A stretch of 64,000 bases of DNA from Maribacter cobaltidurans (GCF_002269385.1 NZ_CP022957.1:4331001-4395000); one strand, 5' to 3'; counted from the first letter of the stretch, positions 1 through 9,277 are shown. Program-made: numbers and translations. The notes: a model not told the origin generated them from the sequence alone.

Positions 1-2
1 GT

Positions 3-569
3 CCGGTAGCCAAAAAAATTGTGGAAAATTATTTGAACAGTAAAAACAAAAATCCCGATGGTCATTGCCTAGATGTGAGTAGAGTCCGTTTTGAAAAAGC
101 ATACAGACAAATATATGGGCATCTACCCTACCAAGATCTTCCAAAGGATATGGGGTCGAAATTTTACACACCCAAACAGGTATTTTATTTACTCTATGTT
201 TCGGCCTCGGACGAAAATCAGGGATGGAAAAGCCTTCCAGAAATCTATAGAGGCAAGGGTGATGCTGGAGCCATTACGTATGCGGGAATGGGTACCTTGG
301 TAGATACAAAGGGTATCTGGGGGGGCAAACTAAAACCTGGGGCTCTTGTACAAGTTTGGAGGTTCAAAGAGGATTATGAAAAGGTGGTACAGGGTACGGA
401 TGTTAAAAAATTGGACCCCTATGGACATTCTTTTATTTTTATAAGATATGTGCGTAATGAGAAATTTGAGATTACGGGTCTGATCATTGCCGATCAAGGT
501 TTTCAAAGCTATAGACCATTAGTACCCAGGGATTATGAAGTTTGGTGGGCTGTTAACCTAACCGTTTAA
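3..569 (+). CDS. Hypothetical protein, 5'-truncated by window edge; possible cysteine-peptidase-like fold
   Basis: The reading frame is open to the left edge (frame of base 3), so the true start is probably outside. A GTG at 21 is only the first possible start inside. The visible part is about 188 residues. It has a DGHCLDVSR segment near the N-terminus, then PYGHSFIFI and a later ADQGF. A Cys followed by a downstream His in a beta-rich context would fit an NlpC/P60- or CHAP-like papain fold, but this is inference from spacing and not a recognised domain hit. The next gene downstream on the same strand, 108 bp away, has a similar Cys...GHxGY layout, so the two may be functionally related. Family not recognised. 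Confidence 0.6.
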   Translation, partial: PVAKKIVENYLNSKNKNPDGHCLDVSRVRFEKAYRQIYGHLPYQDLPKDMGSKFYTPKQVFYLLYVSASDENQGWKSLPEIYRGKGDAGAITYAGMGTLVDTKGIWGGKLKPGALVQVWRFKEDYEKVVQGTDVKKLDPYGHSFIFIRYVRNEKFEITGLIIADQGFQSYRPLVPRDYEVWWAVNLTV

Positions 570-677
570 CGAATTTTGATCTACTTAAAGCAATATTTAA
601 GTTTTTTTATGTAATTACTGAATAAATCTTGCGTTACTCCTAATAGGGTCATTTCCCTAAAGCAAAGAATAATAGCT

Positions 678-1445
678 ATGTTACTTTTTTCCTTTTTGAT
701 TTCTTTGGGTGTTAGTTTTGAGATGCCGCCTAAAATAGATTATTGGGAATCAAATCCCATGGTAACTGAAATGTCCTTGCCCAAGATAAATCATTTTGAT
801 TTTTTTAATGGCGCAGGTTCTAATTCTGATAGTATTTCGGTTTCTTATGCTACAGCAAAAGAAGGCGCGGCAAAATTACGTAATCGTTTAAGACAGGATT
901 TTCAAAAGGGCAACATTTCTATCGATATTATTAAAGAAGCATTTACCGATCAGTTGGTTAATGAAATCCTTCCGCACTGGTATGGCACGCCTTGGAGTTA
1001 CGGGGGTCATACAGAAGTTCCCAATCAAGGAAAAATAGCATGTGGATATTTTATATCTACCACCTTACGTGATATGGGTGTAAAGCTAAATCGATATACC
1101 TTGGCCCAAAAATCTCCCATAGATGAGGCAAAAATGATCAGTTGTGGGTCTGAAATTAAAAGTGTTGTACAAGAAACTCCGGAAAATGCCTTGGCCGAGA
1201 TCGATCGTTTGACTCACGAAGGTCTCTATTTTATAGGTTTTGATGAAGGCCACGTGGGCTATCTTTTAAAAAGGGACGGTGAATTACTTTTAATTCATTC
1301 CAACTATTTTTCACCTGTCTCTGTCTGTATGGAAAAACTTAATGAATCACGGGTGTTTACAAAATTCAAAAAATTTCATCTTGTGGCCATTTCCCATAAT
1401 GAAAGCCTTTTGCAACGTTGGTTGGAAAATGGAACGGTTTTGTAA
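678..1445 (+). CDS. Exported NlpC/P60-like cysteine peptidase-type protein (tentative)
   Basis: 255 aa. The first 16 residues (MLLFSFLISLGVSF) are a short hydrophobic export signal. The middle contains WYGTPWSYGGHTEVP followed by KIACGYFISTTLRDMG and, about 95 residues later, DEGHVGYLL. The Cys in ACGYF followed by His in GHVGY is the arrangement of NlpC/P60-type peptidases acting on peptidoglycan or amides. The flanking sequence is not a canonical P60 match, so the family call is inference. The ATG at 678 is chosen because it gives the signal sequence directly. An AT-rich gap of about 108 bp separates it from the preceding gene, so it probably has its own promoter. Confidence 0.65.
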   Translation: MLLFSFLISLGVSFEMPPKIDYWESNPMVTEMSLPKINHFDFFNGAGSNSDSISVSYATAKEGAAKLRNRLRQDFQKGNISIDIIKEAFTDQLVNEILPHWYGTPWSYGGHTEVPNQGKIACGYFISTTLRDMGVKLNRYTLAQKSPIDEAKMISCGSEIKSVVQETPENALAEIDRLTHEGLYFIGFDEGHVGYLLKRDGELLLIHSNYFSPVSVCMEKLNESRVFTKFKKFHLVAISHNESLLQRWLENGTVL

Positions 1446-1566
1446 TCATAGTACCAAAGGTTCAAAATTCATTAATTCGGCACTTCTGTTCATTTCAAGT
1501 CAAACTGATAGGCCAATTGTATTTTCCCAATAGTTGGCCAGAAAAAGCCTAAAAAACCCAATAGAT

Positions 1567-2337
1567 TTAAATCGTAAATGTCAGTCCGAAACTGAGGTTG
1601 GAAGACCGGTCACTTTCTCGAATGGGAGAAAAGCTACTGTAGAAGTAGTTATAGAGTGCAGAAAGGCTAATGACCTTAGTGATAGGTAACTCCGCTTTCA
1701 ACTGACATAAAATTCGGTGATTACTGATGGCATCGTACAGAGGCTGAAAATATACCGTTCCGGTTATATCCAACTTGGTATTTTTAAACGCTTGGTTTAC
1801 GGATAAATAACTGCTGTTTCTGTGATTGAAAAACCGCTGGTCGGTTTCAGCCACTTCTTCAATTTCATACATGTAGGCATTCCCAAAATAGGCCTTTGTT
1901 CTTTCGGTGGATAAAAACTTTAACCGAATACCGGCACCGACCAAATTCCGACTCGTAATGGTCAATAAAGTGTTGTTCTGGTTTTGGACAAAAGCCTCTA
2001 ATCGAAATAAATTAGACAGTTTTTGATTGTACCGCACATGGAAAAACCAGGAATTCTGAAAATCCTGGTCTTTACTTCGGATGAGTTTATAATTACCGAT
2101 GAAGAAGTAAATTTTCTTTAAATCCTTGGATTTTACCTGTGTGGTAAGGTTAGAAGCCACTTGGAATATATAATCCCCATTGTTATCCGTGTAATCGAAA
2201 AGTACATCACTTTTTAGGGCAAATCGGGTGGAATCCGTTTGCATGCGCTTGGATTCGATATTGACCAACTGGCCAATGACCGAATTCGTTATACCGCATA
2301 AAAAAAGAAAGGATACTAGGATTTTCAAGGGTTTCAT
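1567..2337 (-). CDS. DUF481-like outer-membrane beta-barrel protein
   Basis: 256 aa from the ATG at 2337 (MKPLKILVSFLFLCGITNS), which gives a clean signal peptide. The longer frame from 2364 adds nine charged residues and is less likely. After cleavage the protein is rich in alternating hydrophobic/aromatic strands (YFFIGNYKLI, WFFHVRYNQKL, RLEAFVQNQ, AGIRLKF) and ends in SFGLTFTI, with the aromatic/Ile C-terminal strand typical of outer-membrane barrels. The strand pattern resembles the DUF481 (YdiY-like) family. No enzymatic role is known for the family. It lies downstream of the sensor kinase on the same strand with a 115-bp gap. Confidence 0.7.
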   Translation of the reverse strand: MKPLKILVSFLFLCGITNSVIGQLVNIESKRMQTDSTRFALKSDVLFDYTDNNGDYIFQVASNLTTQVKSKDLKKIYFFIGNYKLIRSKDQDFQNSWFFHVRYNQKLSNLFRLEAFVQNQNNTLLTITSRNLVGAGIRLKFLSTERTKAYFGNAYMYEIEEVAETDQRFFNHRNSSYLSVNQAFKNTKLDITGTVYFQPLYDAISNHRILCQLKAELPITKVISLSALYNYFYSSFSPIRESDRSSNLSFGLTFTI

Positions 2338-2452
2338 TTTGCTTGGTTTGCGCTTCGCTGGCAAAGTTATCCAAAATACAGGATAAGAAACAGAATCAAT
2401 CTTAGATACTATTCAGGAATCACAAAATACAAGGGACACTTGATTAGTACAA

Positions 2453-5400
2453 CTAAATGGAAGCCAATTCATCTGGAATTTTTTTTTTGTATTGATTTTT
2501 ATCCCGTATTTCGGCTCTTGGTAGTGTTATAAAAAAAGAAGCTCCCTTTCCTTTTCCTTCGGATTCTGCCCTAATGTCTCCGCCGTGGGATGCTACAATT
2601 TGTTTGATCATATACAAGCCCAGACCGCTTCCCTGAATATTTGGGTGAAATCGCTCAAATGGAGAAAATAACTTTTTCAAGGATTTTTCATCCATTCCCG
2701 ATCCGTTATCTATAATCTGAAATTGGACTTCTTCTTCGGTTGTTTCAGCTTTAACAATGATTAGGGGGTTCTTTTGATTTCCCATATACTTTACGGCATT
2801 ATCCAATAGGTTGCCAAAAACCTGAATCATTCTGTTTTTATCCCCATAAATTTTGGGCAGATTTTCGGTAACTTCCAATTTTATGTGTTTAACCTCCAGT
2901 TTTCCGCCTACTAAATTCTTTGACAAATCAATAATTTCGTTGGTATCCAAAAATTCATTTTGGTTCTCTATTTTTCCAATTCTCGCCATTTTGCCCAAAT
3001 CTCCTATTAAATTGCTCATCGCGTCACAGGAGGTATTTATCATCTCCAGATATGTTTCCATCTCAGGGTGTTCCTTCATATTTAAATCCATGGGAATAAG
3101 GTTTGCAATTCCCTTTATACTACTTAATGGGCTTTTTAAATCGTGGGTAACGGAGTAGGTAAAGCGTTGAATTTCCTCATTTTGTATGGATAACTCGTCG
3201 GCAGCTTTGATTAGTTTTTTTTGTTGAATTTGAAGTTCCTTGGTCCGTTCATGAATCTTTCTCTCCAAATTGACTTGATTCGCCTTCAGGTTACGGATGC
3301 GTATGTAGTGAATCAGATATACCAGCCCCAATACAAAACTGGTTATGATCAATCCAAACCACCATGTTTTCCAAAAGGGAGGGGTAATGCGTATGTGAAG
3401 CAGCTTTTCATTAGCATTCCAAACCCCATCTGAATTTGTGGATTTAACGTGAAGTACATAGTCCCCGGAATTCAAGTTGGTATAGGTGGCCGATGTTTTG
3501 TTTCCTACATAATTCCATTGATTCTCAAATCCCTCTAAATAATAGGCATAATGCACTTTCTCTGCCGCTTTTAAGGTCAATGCCTTAAATTCAATATTAA
3601 AAACAGAGTGTTTATGGCTAAGGGTTATGGAATCAACTTGATTGATATCTTCCTGTAAAACGCCAAAAGAATCATTAGGTCGGACGGAGGTATTGAAAAT
3701 TTTAAGATCGGACAGCAATACTTCTGGAGCGTCCGTCAATTTTGCAGCTTGTTTGGAATTGAAAATATTAAACCCATTGGAGCCTCCAAAAACAATATCA
3801 AAATTGGAAGTCCTGTAAAAAGAGGAAGAATTGTACTCATTGCCTTGCAGACCATCATACATATCGTAATCCAAAAACTCGCCGGTCTCCTCATCATATC
3901 TGGTAATACCCTTATCCGTACTGATCCATAGAAAACCATATTCATCCTGTACCAACCCCCTTATGGTATCACTTATTAATCCGTTGTCTTTAGTAATGGC
4001 TTTAAAGGTGTTATCCTCCGGATTAAATTTGTTAAGACCGGCCTGTGTACCCACCCAGATATTATGATAATCATCCTGGGTGATCATATTCACAAAATTA
4101 TCGCTCAAGAAATTGGTATCGCTTAAACTGTGATATTGGTCATAAGACCATGTGCCATTCTTTTCAGTTAACCGGAAAACTCCCATGGTCTCAGTGCCCA
4201 CCCAAATAGCTCCTTGGTCATCCTCCAATAAACGCGCGACCGTAGAAACTTTATCACTGTAGATTTCAGATTCTAATTTAATATTTTCAAATTTCCCAGT
4301 TTCCGGATAGTAAATTTGAAGACCTCCCCTAAAAGCGGCAATCCAAATCCTGCCCTTGCTATCCTTCAGAAGGCCCATGACATCATCCGAAGCTATAAAA
4401 GAGTTGGTCGTATCCCAAACTTCGTACTCTTTTGTAACCGTATCAAATAGGGTAAGCCCAGAGCCCCATGAACCGATCCATAATTTATCATGATCAAAAG
4501 CAAGCGCAAGAACTACGTTGGTATTCAAATTCCCCTTATCCAAGGAAAAATGTTCAAAGTGGTTCGTCTTCCTGTTCCAATAGTTTAGGCCCCCACCATC
4601 TGTTCCAATCCATAATCCCCCATTTTTGTCCTCTGCAAAAGAATTAACGATATTATTGCTCAGTGAATTTTCATCAAAACGGTTTGTTGCTATTTTTTGA
4701 AACTTGAAGTAGTTCGGGTCATAAAAACTTAGTCCTTTCTTATAAATGCCCAAATACATCACCCCATTCCTCGTTTTATGTAAGGACCAGATGGAATTAT
4801 TGGGGATTGAACCTGACCTTTTGTAATCCGATTTGGTATTGGATACATGACCGCTTGCCAGTTCATAAAGGGACAATCCGCCATTTTCTGTCCCCAACCA
4901 TATATTTCCGCAATCATCTTGCTCCATGGCCATCAAGGCATGGCCTTGACTGATTATAAACTTCTTCTCGGCAGTCAACGTATCATCCTCAAGGTGATAA
5001 ACAAACAGTTCCCCATTCCTTGTACCCAAAAAAAACTGCGAGGAATCTACCTGAATAGCGCTACTCGTGTATTGTGCGTTATTTATTTCGTCTTTTATGG
5101 ACAATTGATCATCGATGATATAACTTTTGCCTTCGGTTACGATAAAGTAATTATTACTGGATAATTGAAAGAGTTCAATGATCCGATTATTATTCGGTTT
5201 GTCCTGCTCCGATATCGGAAACTCTAAACGCGCTGTCTTTCCTGTTTCGGTGTTGTAACGGTATAAGCCATGCTCGGCTGTTCCCAACCACAAAAACTCA
5301 TCGATGTTTTTGATTACCGAAATATGCTCACTCTGAATGATCTCACCCTCCGATTTGAATGTATAGGGACGAATTATGGCAAGCTTCTCGTCGTAAAGGT

Positions 5401-5728
5401 TAAGCCCTCTACTGGTACCGATTAATAGTGCCCCTTTTGCGTCTTCGTAGATATATTCAATATAGCTATTGGTCAAACCTGAGGTGCCCTCATGGGATTC
5501 CTCGAAGACCTTAAAATCGGTCCCATCGTATCTATTGATTCCTTTAGGGGTGCCCACCCACAAAAAACCGTGTTTATCCTCAAATATCTCAGTAACTGTA
5601 CTTTGGGATAGGGGTGCCTTAACAGGAATAAAATTTAAGGAATCCAACGGGGATTGGGAAAATGAAAATTTAGGTCCTAAGAATAAGATTAGGTGTACCA
5701 ATGCCAAAAAGAGGGCTTTTCTTTTCAT
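2453..5728 (-). CDS. Two-component-regulator-propeller / Y_Y_Y sensor histidine kinase
   Basis: 1091 aa. Signal peptide at 1-24, then a periplasmic double propeller (about 30-660) built from repeats of the type GFLWVGTPKGINRYD, GLWIGTDGGGLNYW and GFLWISTDKGITRYD. A Y_Y_Y domain follows (about 690-770, YAYYLEGFENQWNYVG), then one membrane segment (about 775-800, WWFGLIITSFVLGLVYLI) and a coiled coil. The HisKA box is SVTHDLKSPLSSIKG with phospho-acceptor His862. HATPase_c shows NLLDNAVKYM, DNGSGMD and GSGLGLYMIK. In Bacteroidota such receptors sense extracellular ligands, often glycans. Unlike full hybrid (HTCS) proteins it ends after the ATPase domain: no receiver and no AraC HTH is present, and no response regulator gene is adjacent. 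Its partner must be elsewhere. DUF481-like gene follows downstream. Confidence 0.93.
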   Translation of the reverse strand: MKRKALFLALVHLILFLGPKFSFSQSPLDSLNFIPVKAPLSQSTVTEIFEDKHGFLWVGTPKGINRYDGTDFKVFEESHEGTSGLTNSYIEYIYEDAKGALLIGTSRGLNLYDEKLAIIRPYTFKSEGEIIQSEHISVIKNIDEFLWLGTAEHGLYRYNTETGKTARLEFPISEQDKPNNNRIIELFQLSSNNYFIVTEGKSYIIDDQLSIKDEINNAQYTSSAIQVDSSQFFLGTRNGELFVYHLEDDTLTAEKKFIISQGHALMAMEQDDCGNIWLGTENGGLSLYELASGHVSNTKSDYKRSGSIPNNSIWSLHKTRNGVMYLGIYKKGLSFYDPNYFKFQKIATNRFDENSLSNNIVNSFAEDKNGGLWIGTDGGGLNYWNRKTNHFEHFSLDKGNLNTNVVLALAFDHDKLWIGSWGSGLTLFDTVTKEYEVWDTTNSFIASDDVMGLLKDSKGRIWIAAFRGGLQIYYPETGKFENIKLESEIYSDKVSTVARLLEDDQGAIWVGTETMGVFRLTEKNGTWSYDQYHSLSDTNFLSDNFVNMITQDDYHNIWVGTQAGLNKFNPEDNTFKAITKDNGLISDTIRGLVQDEYGFLWISTDKGITRYDEETGEFLDYDMYDGLQGNEYNSSSFYRTSNFDIVFGGSNGFNIFNSKQAAKLTDAPEVLLSDLKIFNTSVRPNDSFGVLQEDINQVDSITLSHKHSVFNIEFKALTLKAAEKVHYAYYLEGFENQWNYVGNKTSATYTNLNSGDYVLHVKSTNSDGVWNANEKLLHIRITPPFWKTWWFGLIITSFVLGLVYLIHYIRIRNLKANQVNLERKIHERTKELQIQQKKLIKAADELSIQNEEIQRFTYSVTHDLKSPLSSIKGIANLIPMDLNMKEHPEMETYLEMINTSCDAMSNLIGDLGKMARIGKIENQNEFLDTNEIIDLSKNLVGGKLEVKHIKLEVTENLPKIYGDKNRMIQVFGNLLDNAVKYMGNQKNPLIIVKAETTEEEVQFQIIDNGSGMDEKSLKKLFSPFERFHPNIQGSGLGLYMIKQIVASHGGDIRAESEGKGKGASFFITLPRAEIRDKNQYKKKIPDELASI

Positions 5729-6290
5729 TATAAAAGTTAATACAATGGTAGTATTTTTCTTTCAAAGAAAAGATATTATTCCTTAGTTTAAAAATTATGT
5801 TGCCAACCCATGGTTATATGTTGTGAAACGATGGTTATTAGCAAAATATAATCCGGGTATAAATCAGAAAATGAAGGCTTTAGCTTATAGTATTCAACCA
5901 AATACGACAGTTAACATCGATGATGTTTGGTCCTTGTTAGCAGCAAATAGGACTAAAATTAAGCAGCTTTCAATTGTTTCATTTCGCCTGGTTTGCTCGT
6001 GGGTGGAAGAGGTATTTAAAATGATAGGAGAGACCCCTCGACTGCGCTCGGGGGGACATTTTAGATACTTTTTTACTAATCCCTTCGACTACGCTCAGGG
6101 GACACTTTATGCCATTGTTTTACACATGTGAGACCCCTCGCTTACCTCGACTTTAGTTTACCTTGAGCATTGGGTGAAAAGAAAATATGTTTTCTTTGAA
6201 CGCACCTTGCGCAGCAAAACGAAAGGCTCGGGGGGACATTTTAGACACTTTGTTCCTTATCCCTTTCGACTACGCTCAGGGGACAGGCAA
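5729..6290. repeat. Repeat-rich intergenic region with duplicated GCTCGGGGGGACATT modules
   Basis: There is no convincing gene in this 562-bp gap between two minus-strand genes. It holds two copies of a composite module. A 25-bp piece beginning GCTCGGGGGGACATT occurs at 6046-6070 and 6226-6250 (24 of 25 identical), and a (C)CCTTTCGACTACGCTCAGGGGACA-type piece occurs at 6081-6104 and 6261-6285 with one inserted T. The words CGACTGCGCTCG and CGACTACGCTCAGG are variants of a repeat that recurs at 7.4, 9.0 and 19.4 kb. A 102-codon GTG-initiated frame at 5823-6131 runs into these repeats and is probably not a gene. Confidence 0.75.
6146..6230 (+). repeat. 85-bp dispersed repeat, copy A
   Basis: 85 bp starting CTCGACTTTAGTTTACCTTG and ending GCAAAACGAAAGGCTCG. 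It matches 9127-9211 with only four substitutions, on the same strand and without gaps. The centre holds a near-palindrome AAAGAAAATATGTTTTCTTT, which is a perfect 20-bp palindrome in the other copy. Neither copy encodes protein. Both lie between GCGCAGTCGA-type repeats, suggesting a non-autonomous or REP-like intergenic element. Confidence 0.85.
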
Positions 6291-7289
6291 TTAAACCTTT
6301 ACGATCATTTTCCCTTTTTTCTTGCCGTCCATCATGTCCAAAAAGGCCTGTGGGGTATTTTCAAATCCTTCCACAATCGTTTCCCGGTAGGTCAATTTTT
6401 CCTCGCCCAACCATGTGGATAACTGCTCCATGGCCTCCGGGAATTTATCGGAGTAATTGGAAACGATAAAGCCTTGCATCAAGGCACTGTTCTTAATCAA
6501 AAAAGGCTGTACGCTCACCCCGGTCGGTGTTTCGGTATTGTTATAGACCGATATCGCCCCGCAGTTGATCGTTCTGGCGAACTTGTTGATACTGAAGAGC
6601 ACCGCATCGGAGATTTCCCCGCCCACATTGTCAAAATAGATATCTACACCATTGGGTGCGGCCTCCTTAATGGCAGCTTTCATATCGTCCGTAGTTTTAT
6701 AATTGATGCCTCGGTCAAAACCGAATTCGGATTTCAACAATTCCACCTTTTCATCGGAACCGGCAATGCCGATGACCGTAAGACCCAAGATTTTACCGAT
6801 CTGTCCCACAACACTGCCCACGGCACCGGCGGCACCGGATACGATCAAGGTTTCCCCTTTTTTCGGTTTTCCGATTTCATGCAGGCCCAAATAGGCCGTT
6901 AATCCCGTCATGCCCACAATACCCAAATAGGCACTTAAGGGCGCTTTGTCCGGGTTCACTTTTTGCAGGTTTTCTCCGTCGGAAACTTGTAGCGTTTTCC
7001 AATCCAATCGGTCCCTCACAAAATCACCTTTTTTAAAGTTTTCATTTTTGGAATCGATGACCTCTGCAATGATGCCGGAATTGATAGGTTTGCCCACTTC
7101 AAACGGCGGGACATAGGATTTGGCATCGCTCATGCGTCCCCGTAAATAAGGGTCCACGGAAAGGTATTTGGTTTCCAAAAGCACTTCGCCGTCCTTGATG
7201 TTTAAATTGTTTTCGGATTCCGTAAGTTCAAAATTGTCCAGGGTAGGGGCCCCTACCGGACGCTTTTTTAAGTGTATCGTTTGTATCAT
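6291..7289 (-). CDS. NADP-dependent oxidoreductase, MDR superfamily (CurA / prostaglandin-reductase type)
   Basis: 332 aa from the ATG at 7289 (MIQTIHLKKRPVGAPT). The frame extends 14 codons further but MIQTI matches the usual family start and length. N-terminal GroES-like part includes LSVDPYLRGRMSD, the signature of the zinc-free leukotriene B4 dehydrogenase/CurA group. The Rossmann part contains SGAAGAVGSVVGQIGKILG. The family reduces alpha,beta-unsaturated ketones and aldehydes with NADPH in the cytoplasm. It is followed upstream by a MITE-like repeat and then an aldehyde dehydrogenase on the same strand, but the 276-bp gap makes a common transcript uncertain. Confidence 0.92.
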   Translation of the reverse strand: MIQTIHLKKRPVGAPTLDNFELTESENNLNIKDGEVLLETKYLSVDPYLRGRMSDAKSYVPPFEVGKPINSGIIAEVIDSKNENFKKGDFVRDRLDWKTLQVSDGENLQKVNPDKAPLSAYLGIVGMTGLTAYLGLHEIGKPKKGETLIVSGAAGAVGSVVGQIGKILGLTVIGIAGSDEKVELLKSEFGFDRGINYKTTDDMKAAIKEAAPNGVDIYFDNVGGEISDAVLFSINKFARTINCGAISVYNNTETPTGVSVQPFLIKNSALMQGFIVSNYSDKFPEAMEQLSTWLGEEKLTYRETIVEGFENTPQAFLDMMDGKKKGKMIVKV

Positions 7290-7391
7290 TCGTATTGTCT
7301 TTATGTTTATAAATTTATGAATCCTTGCCATTTTTTTCTTCCTTCCGCATGAATGGATGCAATGGCGGTTATCCCTAGTTTGTAAAATAAG

Positions 7392-7518
7392 GGCTGTCTA
7401 AAAAGTCACAATTCTATTCAAATGTCACATCGAGCGCAGTCGAGATGCGTTAATAACCAACAAATTATAATTCTCGGATGCGCTCGAATTGACAGCAGAA
7501 ATGACTTTTTAGACAGCC
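7392..7518. repeat. MITE-like element with 17-bp perfect terminal inverted repeats
   Basis: GGCTGTCTAAAAAGTCA at 7392-7408 is the exact reverse complement of 7502-7518. The 93 bp between them contains TCGAGCGCAGTCGA (7430-7443), the same palindromic word found in other gaps of this window. No coding capacity. The ends could form a long hairpin in RNA, so the element may also act as a terminator for the flanking minus-strand genes. Confidence 0.8.
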
Positions 7519-7565
7519 TCATAGTAAGGGTCTGAACAACTTCGAGGGACTACATATACGGTACC

Positions 7566-8963
7566 CTAATCTTCACCGATCATAATGGACTTCGCATTTA
7601 CGAATTCCTTCATGCCGAATCCACCATGCTCGCGTCCGTAACCCGAATTTTTGACCCCTCCGAAAGGCATATTAGATTCGGCCAAGCCAAAGGAGTTGAT
7701 AAATACCATTCCGGTATCAAAATATTTGCTGGCCATTTCCACGGCCTTGTCCACATCTTTGGAGAAGATTCCGCCTCCGAGTCCGAATCGGCTATCGTTG
7801 GCAATGCGCATGGCATCCTCATCGTTCTTGGCCTTCATCAACGAAGCTACCGGGCCGAACAACTCATCGTCATAGGCGGGCTGACCTTCGCTTACCTGAA
7901 CCAAAACGGTCGCTGGATAATAATAGCCTTCGCCGCCGGGCATCACCCCACCACAGAGGATTTCGGCGCCGTGCTGTACACTTTTCTGTACCTGTTCGTG
8001 CAGTTTTTCCCGAAGATCCTTTCGCGCCATAGGACCTAAATCCGTTTCCGAATCGGTTGGGTCGCCTAATTTCAGGGCCTTCATACCTTTTACGAACTTC
8101 TCGCGGAACTCGTCATACACCGCCTCGGTCGCAATAAAGCGTTTGGCGGCAATACAGGTTTCCCCGTTGTTATAGATACGTCCTTGGATACATTTTTCCA
8201 CGGCCAAATCAATATCGGCATCATCCAAAATAAGGTAGGCATCGTTACTACCCAGCTCCAACACCATTTTCTTCAGTTCACCACCGGCTTTTTCGCCTAT
8301 TTTCTTTCCGGCTCCCGGACTTCCCGTCAAGGTTACGCCGCGGACCAATTCGTGTTCTATAATCGTGTCCGATTGATCGTGGGTAATCACCAATACACTG
8401 AACAGTCCCTCGGGCAATCCCGCCGTATCGAATATCGATTTCAGGAGTTTGGCCGTTCCAGTCACATTTTCGGCATGTTTTAGCAATACACTGTTCCCGG
8501 CCATTAAATTGGCAATGGTATAGCGAATGACCTGATAGGCCGGATAGTTCCAGGGTTGAATCCCATAAATAACGCCCAAAGGGGAGTAGGTGATGATGCC
8601 CCGGCCACCATCGGAAATTTCGCGTTCCTCGCTTTTGAGTGCGTCCGGTGCATTTTTGGCGGAAAAGCTACAAATGGCACTGCATAGGTCTATTTCCTGT
8701 TCGCTTTGCTTCAGGAGTTTTCCCATTTCGGAGGTCATCATGTCGGCCAGTTCCTTTTTATAGTTTTGTAGTTCTTCCCCAATGGCGGAAATCACCTTGC
8801 CCCGTTCCTCAACGGATTTGAATTTCCATTTTTTAAAGGCTCCGTGGGATTTTTGAATGGTGTCCTCCACCTGTTCATCCGTCATTAGCGTATGCGTAGT
8901 GAGGGGTTTCCCGTTTGCGGGATTGATTGTTTTAAACGTTTTATCTGTTGTTGTCGTTGACAT
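7566..8963 (-). CDS. NAD(P)-dependent succinate-semialdehyde dehydrogenase family protein
   Basis: 465 aa, ATG at 8963. Aldehyde dehydrogenase superfamily. Cofactor/Rossmann segment PWNYPAYQVIRYTIANLMAGN, the general-base Glu in LELGSNDAYLIL and the catalytic Cys in NNGETCIAAKRF are all present, followed by the C-terminal PFGGVKNSGYGREHG segment. Length and motif order fit the GabD/SSADH subgroup, which oxidises succinate semialdehyde to succinate in GABA and related catabolism. Substrate specificity cannot be fixed from sequence alone. Neighbouring CurA-like reductase and SDR are on the same strand, separated by repeat-bearing gaps, so the three form a loose oxidoreductase group rather than a tight operon. 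Confidence 0.92.
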   Translation of the reverse strand: MSTTTTDKTFKTINPANGKPLTTHTLMTDEQVEDTIQKSHGAFKKWKFKSVEERGKVISAIGEELQNYKKELADMMTSEMGKLLKQSEQEIDLCSAICSFSAKNAPDALKSEEREISDGGRGIITYSPLGVIYGIQPWNYPAYQVIRYTIANLMAGNSVLLKHAENVTGTAKLLKSIFDTAGLPEGLFSVLVITHDQSDTIIEHELVRGVTLTGSPGAGKKIGEKAGGELKKMVLELGSNDAYLILDDADIDLAVEKCIQGRIYNNGETCIAAKRFIATEAVYDEFREKFVKGMKALKLGDPTDSETDLGPMARKDLREKLHEQVQKSVQHGAEILCGGVMPGGEGYYYPATVLVQVSEGQPAYDDELFGPVASLMKAKNDEDAMRIANDSRFGLGGGIFSKDVDKAVEMASKYFDTGMVFINSFGLAESNMPFGGVKNSGYGREHGGFGMKEFVNAKSIMIGED

Positions 8964-9020
8964 TATTTTCTGTTTTTTAGTGAATTGTATATCCGTAAAC
9001 CGTCATAAACGAATGTCTCC

Positions 9021-9083
9021 TCGAGCGCAGTCGAGAGGTTATTAAACCTAAAACCTTTAAAATGAGGTCTCGACTGCGCTCGA
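9021..9083. repeat. Inverted pair of TCGAGCGCAGTCGA repeats
   Basis: TCGAGCGCAGTCGA at 9021-9034 and its reverse complement TCGACTGCGCTCGA at 9070-9083 face each other across 35 bp. The full gap 8964-9277 (314 bp) holds this pair and 85-bp repeat copy B (9127-9211), and shows no gene. Related words occur at 6041, 7430 and 19361. Confidence 0.8.
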
Positions 9084-9126
9084 CCTGACATTTAAGTTGT
9101 AATTATGAAGGATCGAGGTCTCGCAT

Positions 9127-9211
9127 CTCGACTTTAGTTTATCTTGAGCATTGGGTGAAAAGAAAACATGTTTTCTTTGAACGTACCTTGCGCAGCAAAG
9201 CGAAAGGCTCG
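9127..9211 (+). repeat. 85-bp dispersed repeat, copy B
   Basis: Same orientation as copy A at 6146-6230 and 81 of 85 bases identical. The centre is the perfect 20-bp palindrome AAAGAAAACATGTTTTCTTT. Non-coding; located between the aldehyde dehydrogenase and SDR genes. Confidence 0.85.
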
Positions 9212-9277
9212 ATGTGACGGCTCGACCTGACATTCAAATTGTAATTATGAAGGAATTCCGGACATTCATTTAGTGAA

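Noticed and set aside
5823..6131. 102-codon GTG frame in repeat-rich gap
   Set aside because: Runs into two dispersed repeats, no family features, and the C-terminal half is simply translation of the repeats.
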